64,000 nucleotides of DNA from Bolinopsis microptera (GCF_026151205.1 NC_087076.1:12004902-12068901); one strand, 5' to 3'; counted from the stretch's first letter, positions 45,474-57,583 are shown. The notes: generated by a model not told the origin, from the letters alone. A program made the numbers and translations.

Positions 45474-48198
45474 CTTACATCCAATACGAGCCGGATTTCA
45501 GATGCTCCTCCAAACCCCCTTCCGTATCAGAAAAGTATCTTTTGCCTTTTAGGTCAAAGTTTGACGGGTTTGGGTGTTCGAGAATATTTATTGTCTTTCT
45601 CACCTAGATAAATTTTATGATAACCCTGACAGGCATGTGTAATATTTGATAATTTTGTCTGGCGATAATTTTAATCCAAAAACTCATCAGGCTTTTTGGT
45701 GTATCAGCCACGTGCGAAGTCTAGATTTTAAATTATTGGATAAAAATACGTCCTTTTTTGAGCTGCATTGGCTCTTAACAATTATCAATGTAATCGAGAT
45801 ATCGAAACGATTATTGTCAGAAACGATGGTTGTATTTTAAAAGTTTATGTTAATTTTATTGAAAATGATTTCGCGATCTAGTATGGCTATACTTTTCATG
45901 CTTGCGAGATTCAATTCAATGCGAGCTCATCTTTTTAATATTAGTTGTTCCTCAGAATAATTCCCATTTTTGAGGCTAGTTCATTCATGCTTATCAAAGT
46001 TTGTGGTCATAGAAATATGATTTCCATCGGCCGGACTGATCGATTTAATAATTCGTTATTGGATTTCTTACATCCCTATTTATTGCAGCACGAAGTTTGC
46101 AAATGTTACAAAGTCTGGCTTTGAGCGCTATTTTAGATTATGCTTGCCTTAAAAACACACCCACATTTAATTGACTGACGACCATCGAGTTATCTAATAT
46201 TACTTTAAATAGGATAATAATGCATTATCATTATCATGGCTTTTAGGTTATTTAGTTTTGAGTGGCGCTATTCCATTATATTTATAAAGTTACAATTCAG
46301 TTACAAATGATTTCAGTACGATAGTGCCCGTACCTTTTTTCGACCACCCATCCCAAGTTACAATTCATTATCCCGTACCATGTTTTGATCATCCAGTCCT
46401 AAATTTGCACATAATATTAGACTATTTGCTGGTAATTGTCGTGCCGTTGTGAGGACCAATTTACTAGTCGGAGTGTGGTGTTGCAATTATTTCGAAGTGA
46501 TTTTACACAATTTCCCGGGAATGTTCCTGTGAATCAGGTACAACTAATAACGGCATATTTCTAATTAGGTAATTAGGTCGCCATTCCTCAGTAATTGAGT
46601 TAATTAGTCATCTACCTGCTGCTCTACGTGGTCATTACCTAGTAACGGCGTTGCTAGGTAACTTATAGTGCTGCTCTTTGAATATTTGATGAGTGACAGC
46701 TTTTTTTCTTTTCTGCTTCTATTCATTCTTAACATTTGCTGCTGTCATGCAGTAAAATGTGTTGTAAATAATTGTAAATATGAAACTGTAAAGTGTATAT
46801 AGACGAAAAATGAATTAATAAAGTTGAAAACCCAAATATTAAGTGTTTTTATTGTTTTTATCGGACAAAAGTGTGCAAATATCCGAAAATTAGCATGCAG
46901 ATATTAATTGGTCACCTCTGATGTGCACTGATTGATATGATAATTTGGATGAATCGTCCTCGCAACAATATCGATCTGAACCGTCGACACTCTCTCTTTT
47001 TATCAGTCCATTCTGCGTCAGAACTACCAGCCGATATTTGGAACATGTGATGCCCACGTGAGCTGCCATAACGACTAATTACGTGGCTTGATCGTGCCCA
47101 CGTGGCTTGATCGTGCGCGGCACAACGAGCTGCTGCCACCCTCGTGATAAGCATACGTAGTTGAATTATAAAATGTAAATGCCACATCCGGCTTTATTTC
47201 ATGCCGATTGTTAATCTGCGACAGATTTCTAATGATATTTTTTCCTTTTCACCCTTTTGAAAAAAGGCAATAGTGAAAGGTTACGAATGGAGGTTTTTGC
47301 AGAAAAACGTGGATTTTGGAGAACGAGATAGGTGGGTTTAAATATGTCGTGTGTCCTTCCGTCCGTTACCATGCAACGAAAAAGTTGCGCGCGCGAGGAT
47401 TGCTTGCGGAGATGTGATGTATAGATAGCCTGTGACCTATGAATGCGCGGCGCGACTGTGTTTTAATGTATATGATGCATGTAATGTACAATATTACTAT
47501 TAGGTAATACGCCCAATTTGTACGTGGCACGCGTAGTGTATTGATGTGTACACGAGTATAGTTTACATTTGCTGATAATTTCTTGAATTACAGATACAAG
47601 TTGAGTTCTACGGCAATTGAACTGAATTTCAAGTGTTTCCCGTATTTGATGCATAATTTATCAATATTATTATCATGAAGATTGAAGTGAGCTGATTGGA
47701 GCCTATACTTAAATTTATGGTAAATGTGAAATGGAAATCTAGCGTCCGCCAAAACGAAACAACGGGCGCAATTCTTGTTGAATCTGTGCTACCATTACCA
47801 TGCAGCATATATAAACTCCCTCACTATTTTTTATAAATGATCTCCACACACGTACTTTGTCCGTTATAGTGTTACTTTGTTAAACTTAACCGTGTTACTT
47901 GTCAATATATCGAACTGTCGAGCGTCTTTCTACGTTTTATTAGCATTTATAAAACTGAAGTGCTCAAAATTCTGGCTAGCAGCTTGACACGATATATAAA
48001 CTACATTTAGTGCCGGAATTACAAAAGTACAAAGAGTCTAATTAGTAATACCAATAAGACAAATAAAGGAAAATTTGTTGAATTATCTTGTGGTTGTTTT
48101 GACCAGCTATAAAAGGATAATCGTCTGTATGTGAGGAGAGTCTGCGACAGTGGACAGTGGTACGTGATAATCCGGGACGCATTGTCCATGATGGTCCG
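45474..48198. other. Intergenic, no gene seen
   Basis: A+T-rich 3' flank of the SH3 gene. An AATAAA is at 46817-46822. A small cluster of acgtggcttgatcgtgc repeats lies at 47088-47118. Confidence 0.5.
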
Positions 48199-48644
48199 GA
48201 TGGTCCGGGACATGTGGTCCGTGACATGTGGTCCGTGATGACCATGGTTACAACCGTCACATGTAGCTGGATTGTACTGTGTGGGATAATGTTTACGAGA
48301 CCGTTCCGCGGATTTTTGTTTAATTCGATGATCAGCTTCGAGTGCCAATCAGTGGCGCCATGATTAATTGGCCGAAACAATGGGATTAATGGCACATCTG
48401 ATTTTGTTCAGTGATTCTGACTCAGCACATGATCGGATCAGATATAATTTAGTCTGAAGTGCATGACACGCTGTAATAACCATAACATAATATAACTGCT
48501 TTTATTGTGTGGGGATTCTGCATGCTCATGCTATTGTAGTTGAAATCTCTTGGTATTTATAAGTGCATTGTATTGGCATTAGACTATAAGGCCATTAGTA
48601 CGCACAGAGCATGCTTTTATTTCATTTTAAATTAACCCAAAGTA
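48199..48644 (+). repeat. Left ~450-bp direct repeat flanking the pore-former gene
   Basis: Matches 51535-51998 in the same orientation almost base for base from gatggtccgggacatg to cccaaagta, with small indels. Directly to its right the sequence cagggtggcccaaaagt resembles a mariner-type terminal repeat, absent from the other copy. The internal ORFs are non-coding by composition. Confidence 0.9.
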
Positions 48645-49109
48645 CAGGGTGGCCCAAAAGTGACTACCCACACGCAACCTCTTAATAACTTACGTAATTC
48701 GTCTCAAGCTTGTAGTATATTTTGAGACTATATTCTAAATGCTTACGAGAGAGAAGTGAGGATTTCTAAAGCTCTGCTGATTTGTGCCAACCCTCTTTTG
48801 AAGTAAGTCTTTAATGTCATAGCAGAAGTAGTAAGTAGCAGTAAACACAATTCAATAAATATAAGAAGGGTTCCTATGTAAGAAGTGGTGGGCATTTATT
48901 TAGAAAAATCACATTAAGAAGTCCTAGTTATTTAGGAGTCCAAGTTTTAGCTCTTTATTTATTCTTCTAATGAGGAAAAAAACGGACGAACCTACCTGTA
49001 AACTGGTTATAGCGGAATTTAGCAGTTTTCGGGAAATTTTTTGCATAGTTGTTTAAGCAGTCAAACTAAGGGTATTTTTCAAATGTTATTTTTAAAACTA
49101 TCAAAGTAC

Positions 49110-50897
49110 TCAGTCTTTATCAATGTATTCAGTCTTACTGATTGTAATCCTACCATTACTTGTGGCTACTCCTTTGTAAACACCTGAAACATCAGCCATT
49201 GCATAAGAACCGTCAAAGTAAACTTTCTTGATAGTGGCTGTGTAGGGTATATCAGCTTTATACTCAGTAGCAAGAATGTAAGCCGACTGTTTGGACCAAG
49301 GTTGAATATCCATCCTCGCTTCCATTGCGTGTTTTACCACTGTGGTATTGGTACTACCAGAGGTAAATTTTCCCTCTATAGACGCACTGATTGTGGTTTT
49401 CCCCCCTCCTCCAATAACCGGAACTGAAGCTTCGAATTCCACCTTTACGCCAAGTTGGACAGCCTGGCTGAAAGAGTATGACCTACTCTCTGTGAAGGAG
49501 TAGGATACCTGCCTAACCACTCTCTGTACCTGATCAGATCTGTTCACCACATAGGTAGGACTCACTTTAACTGGGGAAGTCTGCTTATTCTCACCCTCAA
49601 GATTGTACTTTACGTTGTACATGTATATCTTCTCTATAGGTTTCTCTGGCCAGTAAGCCACGGACTCTAAGTTTAGTAAGTAAGGTGGGTTAGGCTTGTA
49701 GTTGTAGTTTGGTACGGCTTTAAACGCTCTTACTGATTGCTGTTTAGGTTTGTCTGGTAGCTGAATAGCTTCAAAGATTTTTACATCACGGTCTGCTCCA
49801 GCCCCCTGGTCTACCCAAACTTGTTTCCAGTTTCTACTTGTCCCAATGGTGGTGTAGATGCTCTTCACGCAGTATACTGATCCGAATTCAGGCTCTCTGC
49901 CGTCAGTTGCAACATCTCCTAAAGGAACATACCCTGCAGGACAGTTAACACTCCATAGTTGCACGTTTCTGTCAGCTCCCGACCCGCCGTCATTCCAGAT
50001 TGTCTTGTAGGACACCGGGGTTCGGATTAGGTCATCTTGATCATCAGTTTGTTTGAGCAGGAACCCTAATCTTGGCTTACCGTGTGAACTGACAGCAATG
50101 TCTCCAGGAGGATGATATCCCTTCTTAGCTTCTGCCCTCCAGAATGATACGTCTTGACTAGCCCCTGATCCCCGGTCGCTCCAGATAAATTTCAATTCTC
50201 CTACTTCGTAAACGTTCAGAGGTTTTTCCTTGCCATCCGGAAGTTTCCACACGTCTCTGACTTTGCTCTCATCCCCTCTTAGAAGATGAGCGGAAGTGCT
50301 GGCTGGCCTGGAGTATCCTTGGACTGGTATAAAGGTTCCAGCGTTTATACCGTACACTTCTCCGCCGGCTCTGACAACTGTCCACAAACTGCCGTCTTGA
50401 GTAGCTCCAGAACCTCTGTCACTCCAGGCGAACATTGTGTCCCCCTGGACTACATACTCGTCCCTCACACAGCAATACTTCTTGGGATCAGGTTTAGTGG
50501 AGTGACTGTTCACTGCCACTCCTCCAAGACAGGTGTAGCCAGCAGGAGCATTCATCTTGTAGATGGTAACGTCAGCATCCGAGCCACTTCCTTGATCTGT
50601 CCACATGGCTGTGAAGCTGGTTGGGTGAACTAAAGCTCCTTCCTTCCTTTGTGAGACGAATACTGCTTTATCTGAAGGTTTGCCCCAGTCTTCAGAGGCC
50701 ACATCTCCCACGGAACAGTACTCAGACTGGAAGTTGAGACTGCGCCATATTGAGCCGCTCTTATCCGCACCAGATCCTCCGTCCCTCCAGATCAACTGAA
50801 ACTCGTCGGAGTACTTGTAGACTATATCCGGGTTAACTTGTTGCTTGTCTTGTGCAGCTGACGCTGCTAACAGTGCCATCAGGATCATCCCAACCAT
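49110..50897 (-). CDS. Secreted VPS62-repeat/aerolysin-like pore-forming protein
   Basis: Intronless gene, 595 aa from the chosen ATG. The start at 50897 places a signal peptide (MVGMILMALLAASAAQ) at the N-terminus. An in-frame ATG at 50948 would add 17 charged residues encoded by a 27-bp duplication, which I take as 5' UTR. Residues about 25-385 hold six repeats of a VPS62/DUF946-type beta unit, each with W-x-D-x-G-[SA]-G (Trp at about 37, 99, 158, 239, 301, 361) and often GY-x-x-x-GD-[IV]-A. Residues about 415-595 match the aerolysin/natterin (ETX/MTX2) C-terminal fold: long Ser/Thr-alternating strands (SYSFTESRSYSFSQAVQLGV) around a Gly-rich turn. By family such proteins assemble beta-barrel pores; target and role (venom, digestion, immunity) are unknown. 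It sits between two direct repeats. Confidence 0.85.
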   Translation of the reverse strand: MVGMILMALLAASAAQDKQQVNPDIVYKYSDEFQLIWRDGGSGADKSGSIWRSLNFQSEYCSVGDVASEDWGKPSDKAVFVSQRKEGALVHPTSFTAMWTDQGSGSDADVTIYKMNAPAGYTCLGGVAVNSHSTKPDPKKYCCVRDEYVVQGDTMFAWSDRGSGATQDGSLWTVVRAGGEVYGINAGTFIPVQGYSRPASTSAHLLRGDESKVRDVWKLPDGKEKPLNVYEVGELKFIWSDRGSGASQDVSFWRAEAKKGYHPPGDIAVSSHGKPRLGFLLKQTDDQDDLIRTPVSYKTIWNDGGSGADRNVQLWSVNCPAGYVPLGDVATDGREPEFGSVYCVKSIYTTIGTSRNWKQVWVDQGAGADRDVKIFEAIQLPDKPKQQSVRAFKAVPNYNYKPNPPYLLNLESVAYWPEKPIEKIYMYNVKYNLEGENKQTSPVKVSPTYVVNRSDQVQRVVRQVSYSFTESRSYSFSQAVQLGVKVEFEASVPVIGGGGKTTISASIEGKFTSGSTNTTVVKHAMEARMDIQPWSKQSAYILATEYKADIPYTATIKKVYFDGSYAMADVSGVYKGVATSNGRITISKTEYIDKD

Positions 50898-51534
50898 GGC
50901 TCTTCTTTCTTTGTCTTTCAAGTGGGCTCTTCTTTCTTTGTCTTTCAAGTGGGCTCCTTTTCGAATGAAGTGGCGTTCTGATCGAGCTATTTTATACTCG
51001 GGGAATGTAGGCGTCCTCTTGACTGCAGAGATAGTTCTACAACAAAGTGTGAAATATAGTATCTACTACTGTCTGGACGAGACGGTCGCTGGTTTTTTAA
51101 GATCGGAAATGTTCACGTTATTGTGCGTTTATTCGATTAGACGTGGAAAGAAGGACCTCCAATTTACAGTTCAGTAGTTTCACAAGTTAACCAGAGACAC
51201 TTGACTGATCTATCACAAAGAGGAGGAGTTAAAAGTTAAAACCTAGTAAAAAAACTAATTTAATTAACTATTTTAAAGTCATACCCGGCTGATCAGACCT
51301 GACTTTTACCTTATTCCCCTTAAATCTACCGTTTTTAATGAAGTATGATGATCAGATGCGAGTTCAGATATACACGTCTTAGAAACATGATGACATTGAT
51401 GAAGACAAATTTAAGGGGGATCGGGGGTTACCCCCGGGGATCCTTTCTTCCGATTAAATATTTGATAAACGTAGCACTCAATCTCATGTTTACTAAGTAA
51501 ATTATCAATTAAATGTTTGTATTTGATGGTCCGG

Positions 51535-51998
51535 GACATGTGGTCCGGGACATGTGGTCCGTGACATGTGGTCCGGCACATATGTGGTCCGTGACCACGG
51601 TTACAACCGTCACATGTAGCTGGATTGTACTGTGCGGGATAATGTTTACGAGACCGTTCCGCGGATTTTTGTTTGATTCGATGATCAGCTTCGAGTGCCA
51701 ATCAGTGGCGCCATGATTAATTGGCCGAAACAATGGGATTAATGGCACATCTGATTGTGTTCAGTGATTCTGACTCAGCACATGATCGGATCAGATATAA
51801 TTTAGTCTGAAGTGCATGACACGCTGTAATAACTAATAGCCACACAATATAACTGCTTTTATTGTGTGGGGATTCTGCATGCTCATGCTATTGTGGTTGA
51901 AATCTCTTGGTATTTATAAGTGCATTGTATTGGAATTGGCATTAGACTATAAGGCCATTAGTACTTGCTTTTATTTCATTTTAAATTTACCCAAAGTA
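51535..51998 (+). repeat. Right ~450-bp direct repeat flanking the pore-former gene
   Basis: Second copy of the repeat at 48199-48644, same orientation, about 3.3 kb away. Its left part has an extra copy of the gacatgtggtccg motif. It does not begin TG and end CA, and there is no retroviral coding between the copies. Confidence 0.9.
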
Positions 51999-52190
51999 TA
52001 CTTATGTAGTCCAGGTTAGCTATAGCTACATTCTCACTAGTCTTTGCTCATTAATATTTCGATAGAAACTTTTTTGTATAAACTGGCCTAAACTGGCCTA
52101 CACTTACCTAGTGCATGTGTTATAATTATATGTAAACTTGGCGTACCTAATTTGTACAGAATTAGTCTAGTCTCAGTAATTTAACGAGAA

Positions 52191-52467
52191 ATATCATGTC
52201 GCGATATCATGTCGCGATATCATGTCGCGATATCATGTCGCGATATCATGTCGCGATATCATGTCGCGATATCATGTCGCGATATCATGTCGCGATATCA
52301 TGTCGCGATATCATGTCGCGATATCATGTCGCGATATCATGTCGCGATATCATGTCGTGATATCATGTCGCGATATCATGTCGCGATATCATGTCGCGAT
52401 ATCATGTCGCGATATCATGTCGCGATATCATGTCGCGATATCATGTCGCGATATCATGTCGCGATAT
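52191..52467. repeat. 13-bp array (atatcatgtcgcg)n
   Basis: About 21 nearly perfect copies (one C to T at about 52357). Each unit contains two overlapping palindromes, TCGCGA and GATATC, and a CATG; both strands are open in frames as an artefact of the unit. Confidence 0.95.
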
Positions 52468-52489
52468 GAAGTAAAAGTGAGAAGATTGT

Positions 52490-54620
52490 CTCACTATCAG
52501 AAACAGAAAAGGAGAGAAGTGTGTCTCAACAATTTGGTCGCAATCGTATATCTGAAGATTTCAACAGTATGCTTAGCAAAGGTGAGAAGTGTGTCTCACA
52601 GAAAATGTTAAATAAATTCGAATATAATTGAAAAGGGCAGGTGTCTCAAACCTAGTCGGTAAAAAATACCGTAGTACTGTAAGATACGTAGTACTGTAAA
52701 ATACGTACTCGTAGTACTGTAAAATACGTAGTACTGTAAAATACGTAGTACTGTCTTACTGTAAAATATAACTAGTTTTGTATTATCCGGATAGGAACAA
52801 TGACATTATTTATGAGTCGCATTAAGTTGTGATGTCTCGGATAATACCGTATATGCGACCAAAAAACTGCTCTTTTCAGGTAAAGGTTCAACGTTTCACT
52901 TTAACTAAATCATATTCATGTTCTAAAAAGATTTTAATCAAATATTCAAAACGTTAAAAATGTATAAATCTGAGGCAAGAATATTAGTGTATAAATTATT
53001 AACGTTTAACTAAATCCAAAAATGTTTGGAGATGAAAAGCGTAACAAAATTAGTTCATTAGCCAATGAACATACGAAGACAAACTTTTCTAGAAAATTAT
53101 ACAACAATACACAAATACAAGATTAAGAACTACTTTATATGAGAACAAAAAATGAACGCATGACATGCATTGTGCTGCGGTGAACAAGGATTATGATGTG
53201 AAGTGTGTTGGCGTGTTTGTGGTGTGAAGCGAAAATGGAGGGAATGTCACATTGAAAAATGTGAAGAGAGAAACGTGGGAGCCAAATATGGTTAGATTGA
53301 GGTGTACTTTGTTATAGTACGGAAGTGGGCGAGTGTGAATGATGGACCCTGTACAGAAAAAATAAACAAATCTATAAACATCATTAAATGTAGACTATCT
53401 ACTGTCTGTAAAGTACAAAATATGTTACACCCACTCAGTTCTTATGTACTATAGTAATTACTAATTAGAAATCTTTTAATAGTGTCTAATTCTTCTTATT
53501 AACACTAAGTTTAAATTTAAAATAAACATAGCAAATATCTCCTGCCTTAAAGGATGGACCCAAAAGATCCCTGTCATGTTTACCCTTTCTACTTCAGTTC
53601 TATGTAAATCCGGATTGGAATATTATTTATGAGTCGCATAGTTGGAATCAATAGAAATTTACCCAGGAAAAACACTCCTGTTCACTGATAGTGATCAGAA
53701 ACAAAAATAGAGAGAAAATAGTATATCAAAAGAGAGAGTGTCTCGACAATTAGGTTGTATCAGAGGTTTGTTTGATATACCTTATCGGACTTTATTTGGA
53801 CGGACATTACTTGAACGCTGGAGGCCCTAGCGTTCATCTTAATGTCCGTCCGTTCAAATAAAGTCCGTTCAATTAATGTCCGTCCAAGTTAAAGTCCGTT
53901 GAAATGTTTTCAAAAACTTTTCCATTTCGAACTTTTTAACCAGAATATGACAACTATGAGAACTTTATTGTGCCGTAAGTTAACGACGGAAAGGTTCTCC
54001 TTGGTCTGCCGGAGGCACAGAAAACTCTACTAGTATATGATGTTTTCAAGGGTCACTTGGCGGAAAAAGTCAACGAAATCATGGCACTCAACAACATAGT
54101 TCGTGAGCTAGTCCCCGCCAACATGACAAACTTGTTCCAGCCTCTAGATATTACGGTAAATCGTGTTGCCAAGGACATTGTCCGACGTTTTTATAGTTCA
54201 TATTACTGAGGGGAGGTAATGAAACAAAAATCATTTGCTGAAATTTAAAAAACGTCAAAAATTGAAAAAAATTCGGATTTTTGATGGTTTTGAATGCCTT
54301 CGAGCGTTCATATTAATGTCCGTTCATAATTATGTCCGTTCATGTAATGTCCGTCCAAATAAGGTCCGATAAGGTAACAACGAGGAGTGTACCCACTGCC
54401 CAACTAAATTTGAACAGTAAATGTTAACGTGAGAAGTGTGTCTCAACAATTTGGTCGCAATCGTATATATACTTCAGATATATCTGAAGTGTGCCCCACT
54501 AGATTTTAATAGTATACTTAGAGTTAGTATTAGTAAAGGTGAGAAGTGTTTCTCACAGAAAATATTAAGTAAATTCGAATAGAATTGAAAAGGGGTGTCT
54601 CAAACAGTCGGTGAAAAATA
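52490..54620. repeat. Duplicated flank (52510-52660 and 54430-54610) around a transposon
   Basis: The block gagaagtgtgtctcaacaat through aaattcgaata and gtgtctcaaac occurs at both ends of this interval in direct orientation, with a shorter relative near 53740. The 1.8 kb between contains A+T-rich sequence and the pogo-like element. No gene recognised. Confidence 0.7.
53780..54374 (+). mobile_element. pogo/Tigger-type DNA transposon, internally deleted
   Basis: Ends are inverted repeats of about 40 bp: CCTTATCGGACTTTATTTGG at the left, and the complement of the right end CCTTATCGGACCTTATTTGG. TA flanks both sides. Inside, at about 53990-54200, is a + strand fragment of a DDE transposase in the pogo/CENP-B-related style: LLVYDVFKGHLAEKV, ELVPANMTNLFQPLDITVNR. 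Only this part of the catalytic domain remains, so the copy is inactive. Pieces of the same terminal repeat occur near 28540 (TRIM intron) and 40867. Confidence 0.8.
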
Positions 54621-54849
54621 CGTACCTAAACTGTAAAATATAATTTTATATAAGAGATCTAATACTCTTTCAACTCAACTTAAAAAGGGATATTCCTGTT
54701 ATAACACTGTTTCGAGCCGTTATATTTTAATGTTGCCATGGAGTGGCAAGTCCCCATACATCGTAGTCCGATAGTTTAACTGCGTTCTAATATAGTTATA
54801 CTATGCTCTGGCCTACCGCATGAGGTACACACGTATTTTTAAAGGTATT

Positions 54850-56034
54850 TTAGGTTGGTTTGGCAGGGATTGCTTCTGGACAACAGTAACTAGTACGTCC
54901 TCCAGTCATTCTTGGTTCAAATCTTTCTGTAGATTCCATTCCAAGAGTGAGTTGTTGGTGATGGCGGCCGTATCCTTTGGTTGGCGGTGTATCCTTTGGT
55001 TGGCGGGGTATCGGGAAACATCTCCAAAAATCGAGCAAGTGATACTTTGAAGGGTCCTAGAGCAGTTAGGCTGTTCACTTGTCGTGGGAGGAGGTTCCAT
55101 AGTCTCACTGCATTCACTCCAAAGGAATTCTCGTAATGAGTGGCCACTGATCGTTGCAATTTGTTGTTCAGTGGTGGGACTATGGCTTTTATGCCATGTC
55201 GAGCGTTTTCGTTGAATACCACCTTGATGTCATTTGGAGCAAGGTCGTTTGCCATCTTCCTATATGGATCAGGATGTATCGCCCTCTCCGCCTCTGCAGG
55301 GAGAGCAGGTCCACTGGTCCAGCTTCTTAAGACGGTCCTAATAATCCAATTGCTGACAACCTAAGATGCGGCGAGTGTAGTTCCTCTGAAAATTTCCAAT
55401 TGCTTCTATATCGGTGATTTTGCTGGGGTTCCAGACCGGGCAACAGTATTCTAGCCTGCTTCTCACCATTGTTTTGAAAAGGGTGAGCATCAGGAAAGGT
55501 GATCTGTCAGTGTCACTGAAGACACTGAAGACCCACAATAGCATTTTATTAGCAGTTTTCAGCATCTGATGGATATGGGGCCGGGGTGACCATGAGCGCT
55601 CATTTGAAAGGAGTACTCCAAGGTCTCTGACTGTTTGCATTGGTTCGATAGTTTCCCCGTTTGTTAAGCTGTAGCTGTAGTCTTCGTTGGAGAAGGGGAG
55701 TTCTCTCAATAGCAGGGATTTATTCAGCTTGTAGTTGATAACTTCAAACTTGGTTTCGTTTAGCTGCATGTTATTTTGCAGGGCCCATTGGATGACATTA
55801 AACAGGTCTTCTTGAAGCAAACACCTTGCTGCTAAATCAGCAATCTTGCTTATAAGCTTCGTGTCATCAGCAAAGACCTTTCCAAGAGCAGTTAATAACG
55901 TGTCCAGTTGGTCATCTTTATACAGATTGGACCTAACACAGTTCCCTGTGGGACACCGCTTATCACAATCTGGAAGGACGACTTTTCTCCTGAAAAAGTA
56001 ACCTGTCTAATGAGACTCTCAATATTAGAGTCAC
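54850..56034 (-). mobile_element. Non-LTR retrotransposon fragment with RT active site
   Basis: On the - strand from 56034: SNIESLIRQVTFSGEKS, then SGVPQGTVLGPI (RT motif 4 region), then FADDTKLISKIADLAARCL (catalytic YADD-type box). The C-terminal blocks follow: MQTVRDLGVLLSNERSWSP, MLTLFKTMVRSRLEYCCPVW, LQRSVATHYENSFGV, LWNLLPRQVNSL, DTPPTKGY. Frameshifts occur at about 55340 and near the end. No endonuclease domain is present; the 5' end is cut at 56034, where another repeat begins. Motif order fits the CR1/Jockey group. Confidence 0.88.
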
Positions 56035-57240
56035 GTGCCAGACGGAGCCGCGCACACTCGCACATCAGTACAGTCGTACATTGAGCTATACTTAGTTCTT
56101 ACACCCGCACGGCGATCGTAGTCACTTCTTGTATTTCTAATTTATTCTGTCTGTTTCGTCTGCTCTTGTCTGCTTGGTGACGCAGTCCCTGTGTGTATCA
56201 TGTGCAACTGTAAAGTGTAAACCGGCTGCTATTCATGGATGATGGCTCATCGCTACTATATAGTATATCTGTTCACGTTAGTCGTTTATTGATTAATTGG
56301 TTAATTGGTTAATTGGTTAATTGGTTAATTGGTTAATTGGTTAATTGGTGCTGACTGCCGTGAAATTAATCTTCATAGTTTTTTTCTTGTTTCAACGAGT
56401 TCTCATCACATCCCGATCAGCATTTAGTGCTTGTCATTTCCTTAACCATAAAGACTTAAACAATGCTCAGATTTCCTAAGATTCGAGAACGTCTTTTGGA
56501 CTTATTTTAAGAAAATGGAAAAAGTTACGTTTTTTGCGTTTTTAAAGATTTCATTTGCGTTTTTCCCAACCCTGGTTTATTTAGAGTTGTACGCCGTAAA
56601 AACATAAAAGCCGTGGTTTAACGCTTCATTAATATAAGGATATCTGATCTCTTGAACTTCTAAAAAGATTGACAGAATATAACTAGCTGCTCTTTATACT
56701 TTTATTATGGTTACTATTTTTCCATATCATTATTTTTTATACCCAGTCTGCTCAGTGTGTTTTGGTCCGGGCCTTGCTTGCTGGCCCTGCCATGGCTTTC
56801 TAGCTTTGGCAGGTTTGACTTATATATTGCCATAATTAAATAGTTGCCGTAAATCCTCCACTTTGCTCATGATGAGGGCTTCCTTAATTAGGGCAGTTAG
56901 GTTCATCTGAAATAGATGTTATCTGACTTAAACGTAATTTCATTTTACATATTATCTTGACTTTTACTCTCTTTGAGTGTCTAACTATGATTCAAACGTA
57001 CTGGTTGATAGCATTGAAGCTATTTATGCCGGGACTTAGAAGAGTAAAAGAAGATGTAAGTAAAAGAGTAAGTAAAAGAATATGTTATTTGGGTAAAATG
57101 TAGCGGATTTGGGGGGAAATGTGGTGAGATCCTTCACTATGGGCCTTCTTATAGAGGCTACATGTAACTGCGGTAATATTTTGCAATTAATGCGATTCCA
57201 CACCTGCCTAAAACTTATTTATGTGCAGCAAACTTGGGTT
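56035..57240. repeat. ~1.2-kb dispersed repeat, copy 1
   Basis: From cacgtgccagacggagccgc to cagcaaacttgggt. Copy 2 is 58582-59560. Both contain a (ttaattgg)n block, the same cgctactatatagtatatct motif and long A+T-rich parts; copy 1 has an extra ~300 bp near 56730-57080. No coding seen. Copy 1 is bordered on both sides by fragments of the same reverse-transcriptase region. Confidence 0.85.
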
Positions 57241-57242
57241 TC

Positions 57243-57400
57243 AAGAGCAGTTAATAACGTGTCCAGTTGGTAATCTATATACAAAATAAACAAGATTGGA
57301 CCTAACACAGTTCACTGTGGGACAGCGCTTATCATAATCTGGAAGGACGACTTTTCTCATAAACAAGAAACTAATGAGACTCTAAAGATTACCTCAAGTT
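57243..57400 (-). mobile_element. RT fragment duplicated from the 55.9-kb element
   Basis: About 150 bp matching 55880-56030 (caagagcagttaataacgtg.. through gaaggacgacttttctc) with point changes and a small insertion that break the frame. Confidence 0.8.
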
Positions 57401-57583
57401 CTACATTTACAACATGTTGCTTTTCAGTCTTGAGTCAGTTGTAGTTGTTTAAACTAAACCTCAAGTTTGTATACTATTTTTTATATCATGCAAAAACGGA
57501 TGATGATTAATCACTCTACACTCGACTGTCACGTTTTCAACCCGTTCTCTGACTCTTGCTGGCCCTGAACGACTATTCGAAAC

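Noticed and set aside
48640..48670. Complete mariner element starting cagggtggcccaaaagt
   Set aside because: One terminal repeat-like end is visible but no matching inverted end or transposase was found nearby.
50286..50633. 115-residue + strand ORF opposite the pore-former gene
   Set aside because: Antisense shadow of a strong, motif-supported - strand gene.
48199..51998. LTR retrotransposon with ~450-bp LTRs
   Set aside because: The repeats lack TG...CA ends and no primer site, polypurine tract or gag-pol lies between them; the interior is a host-type secreted protein on the opposite strand.
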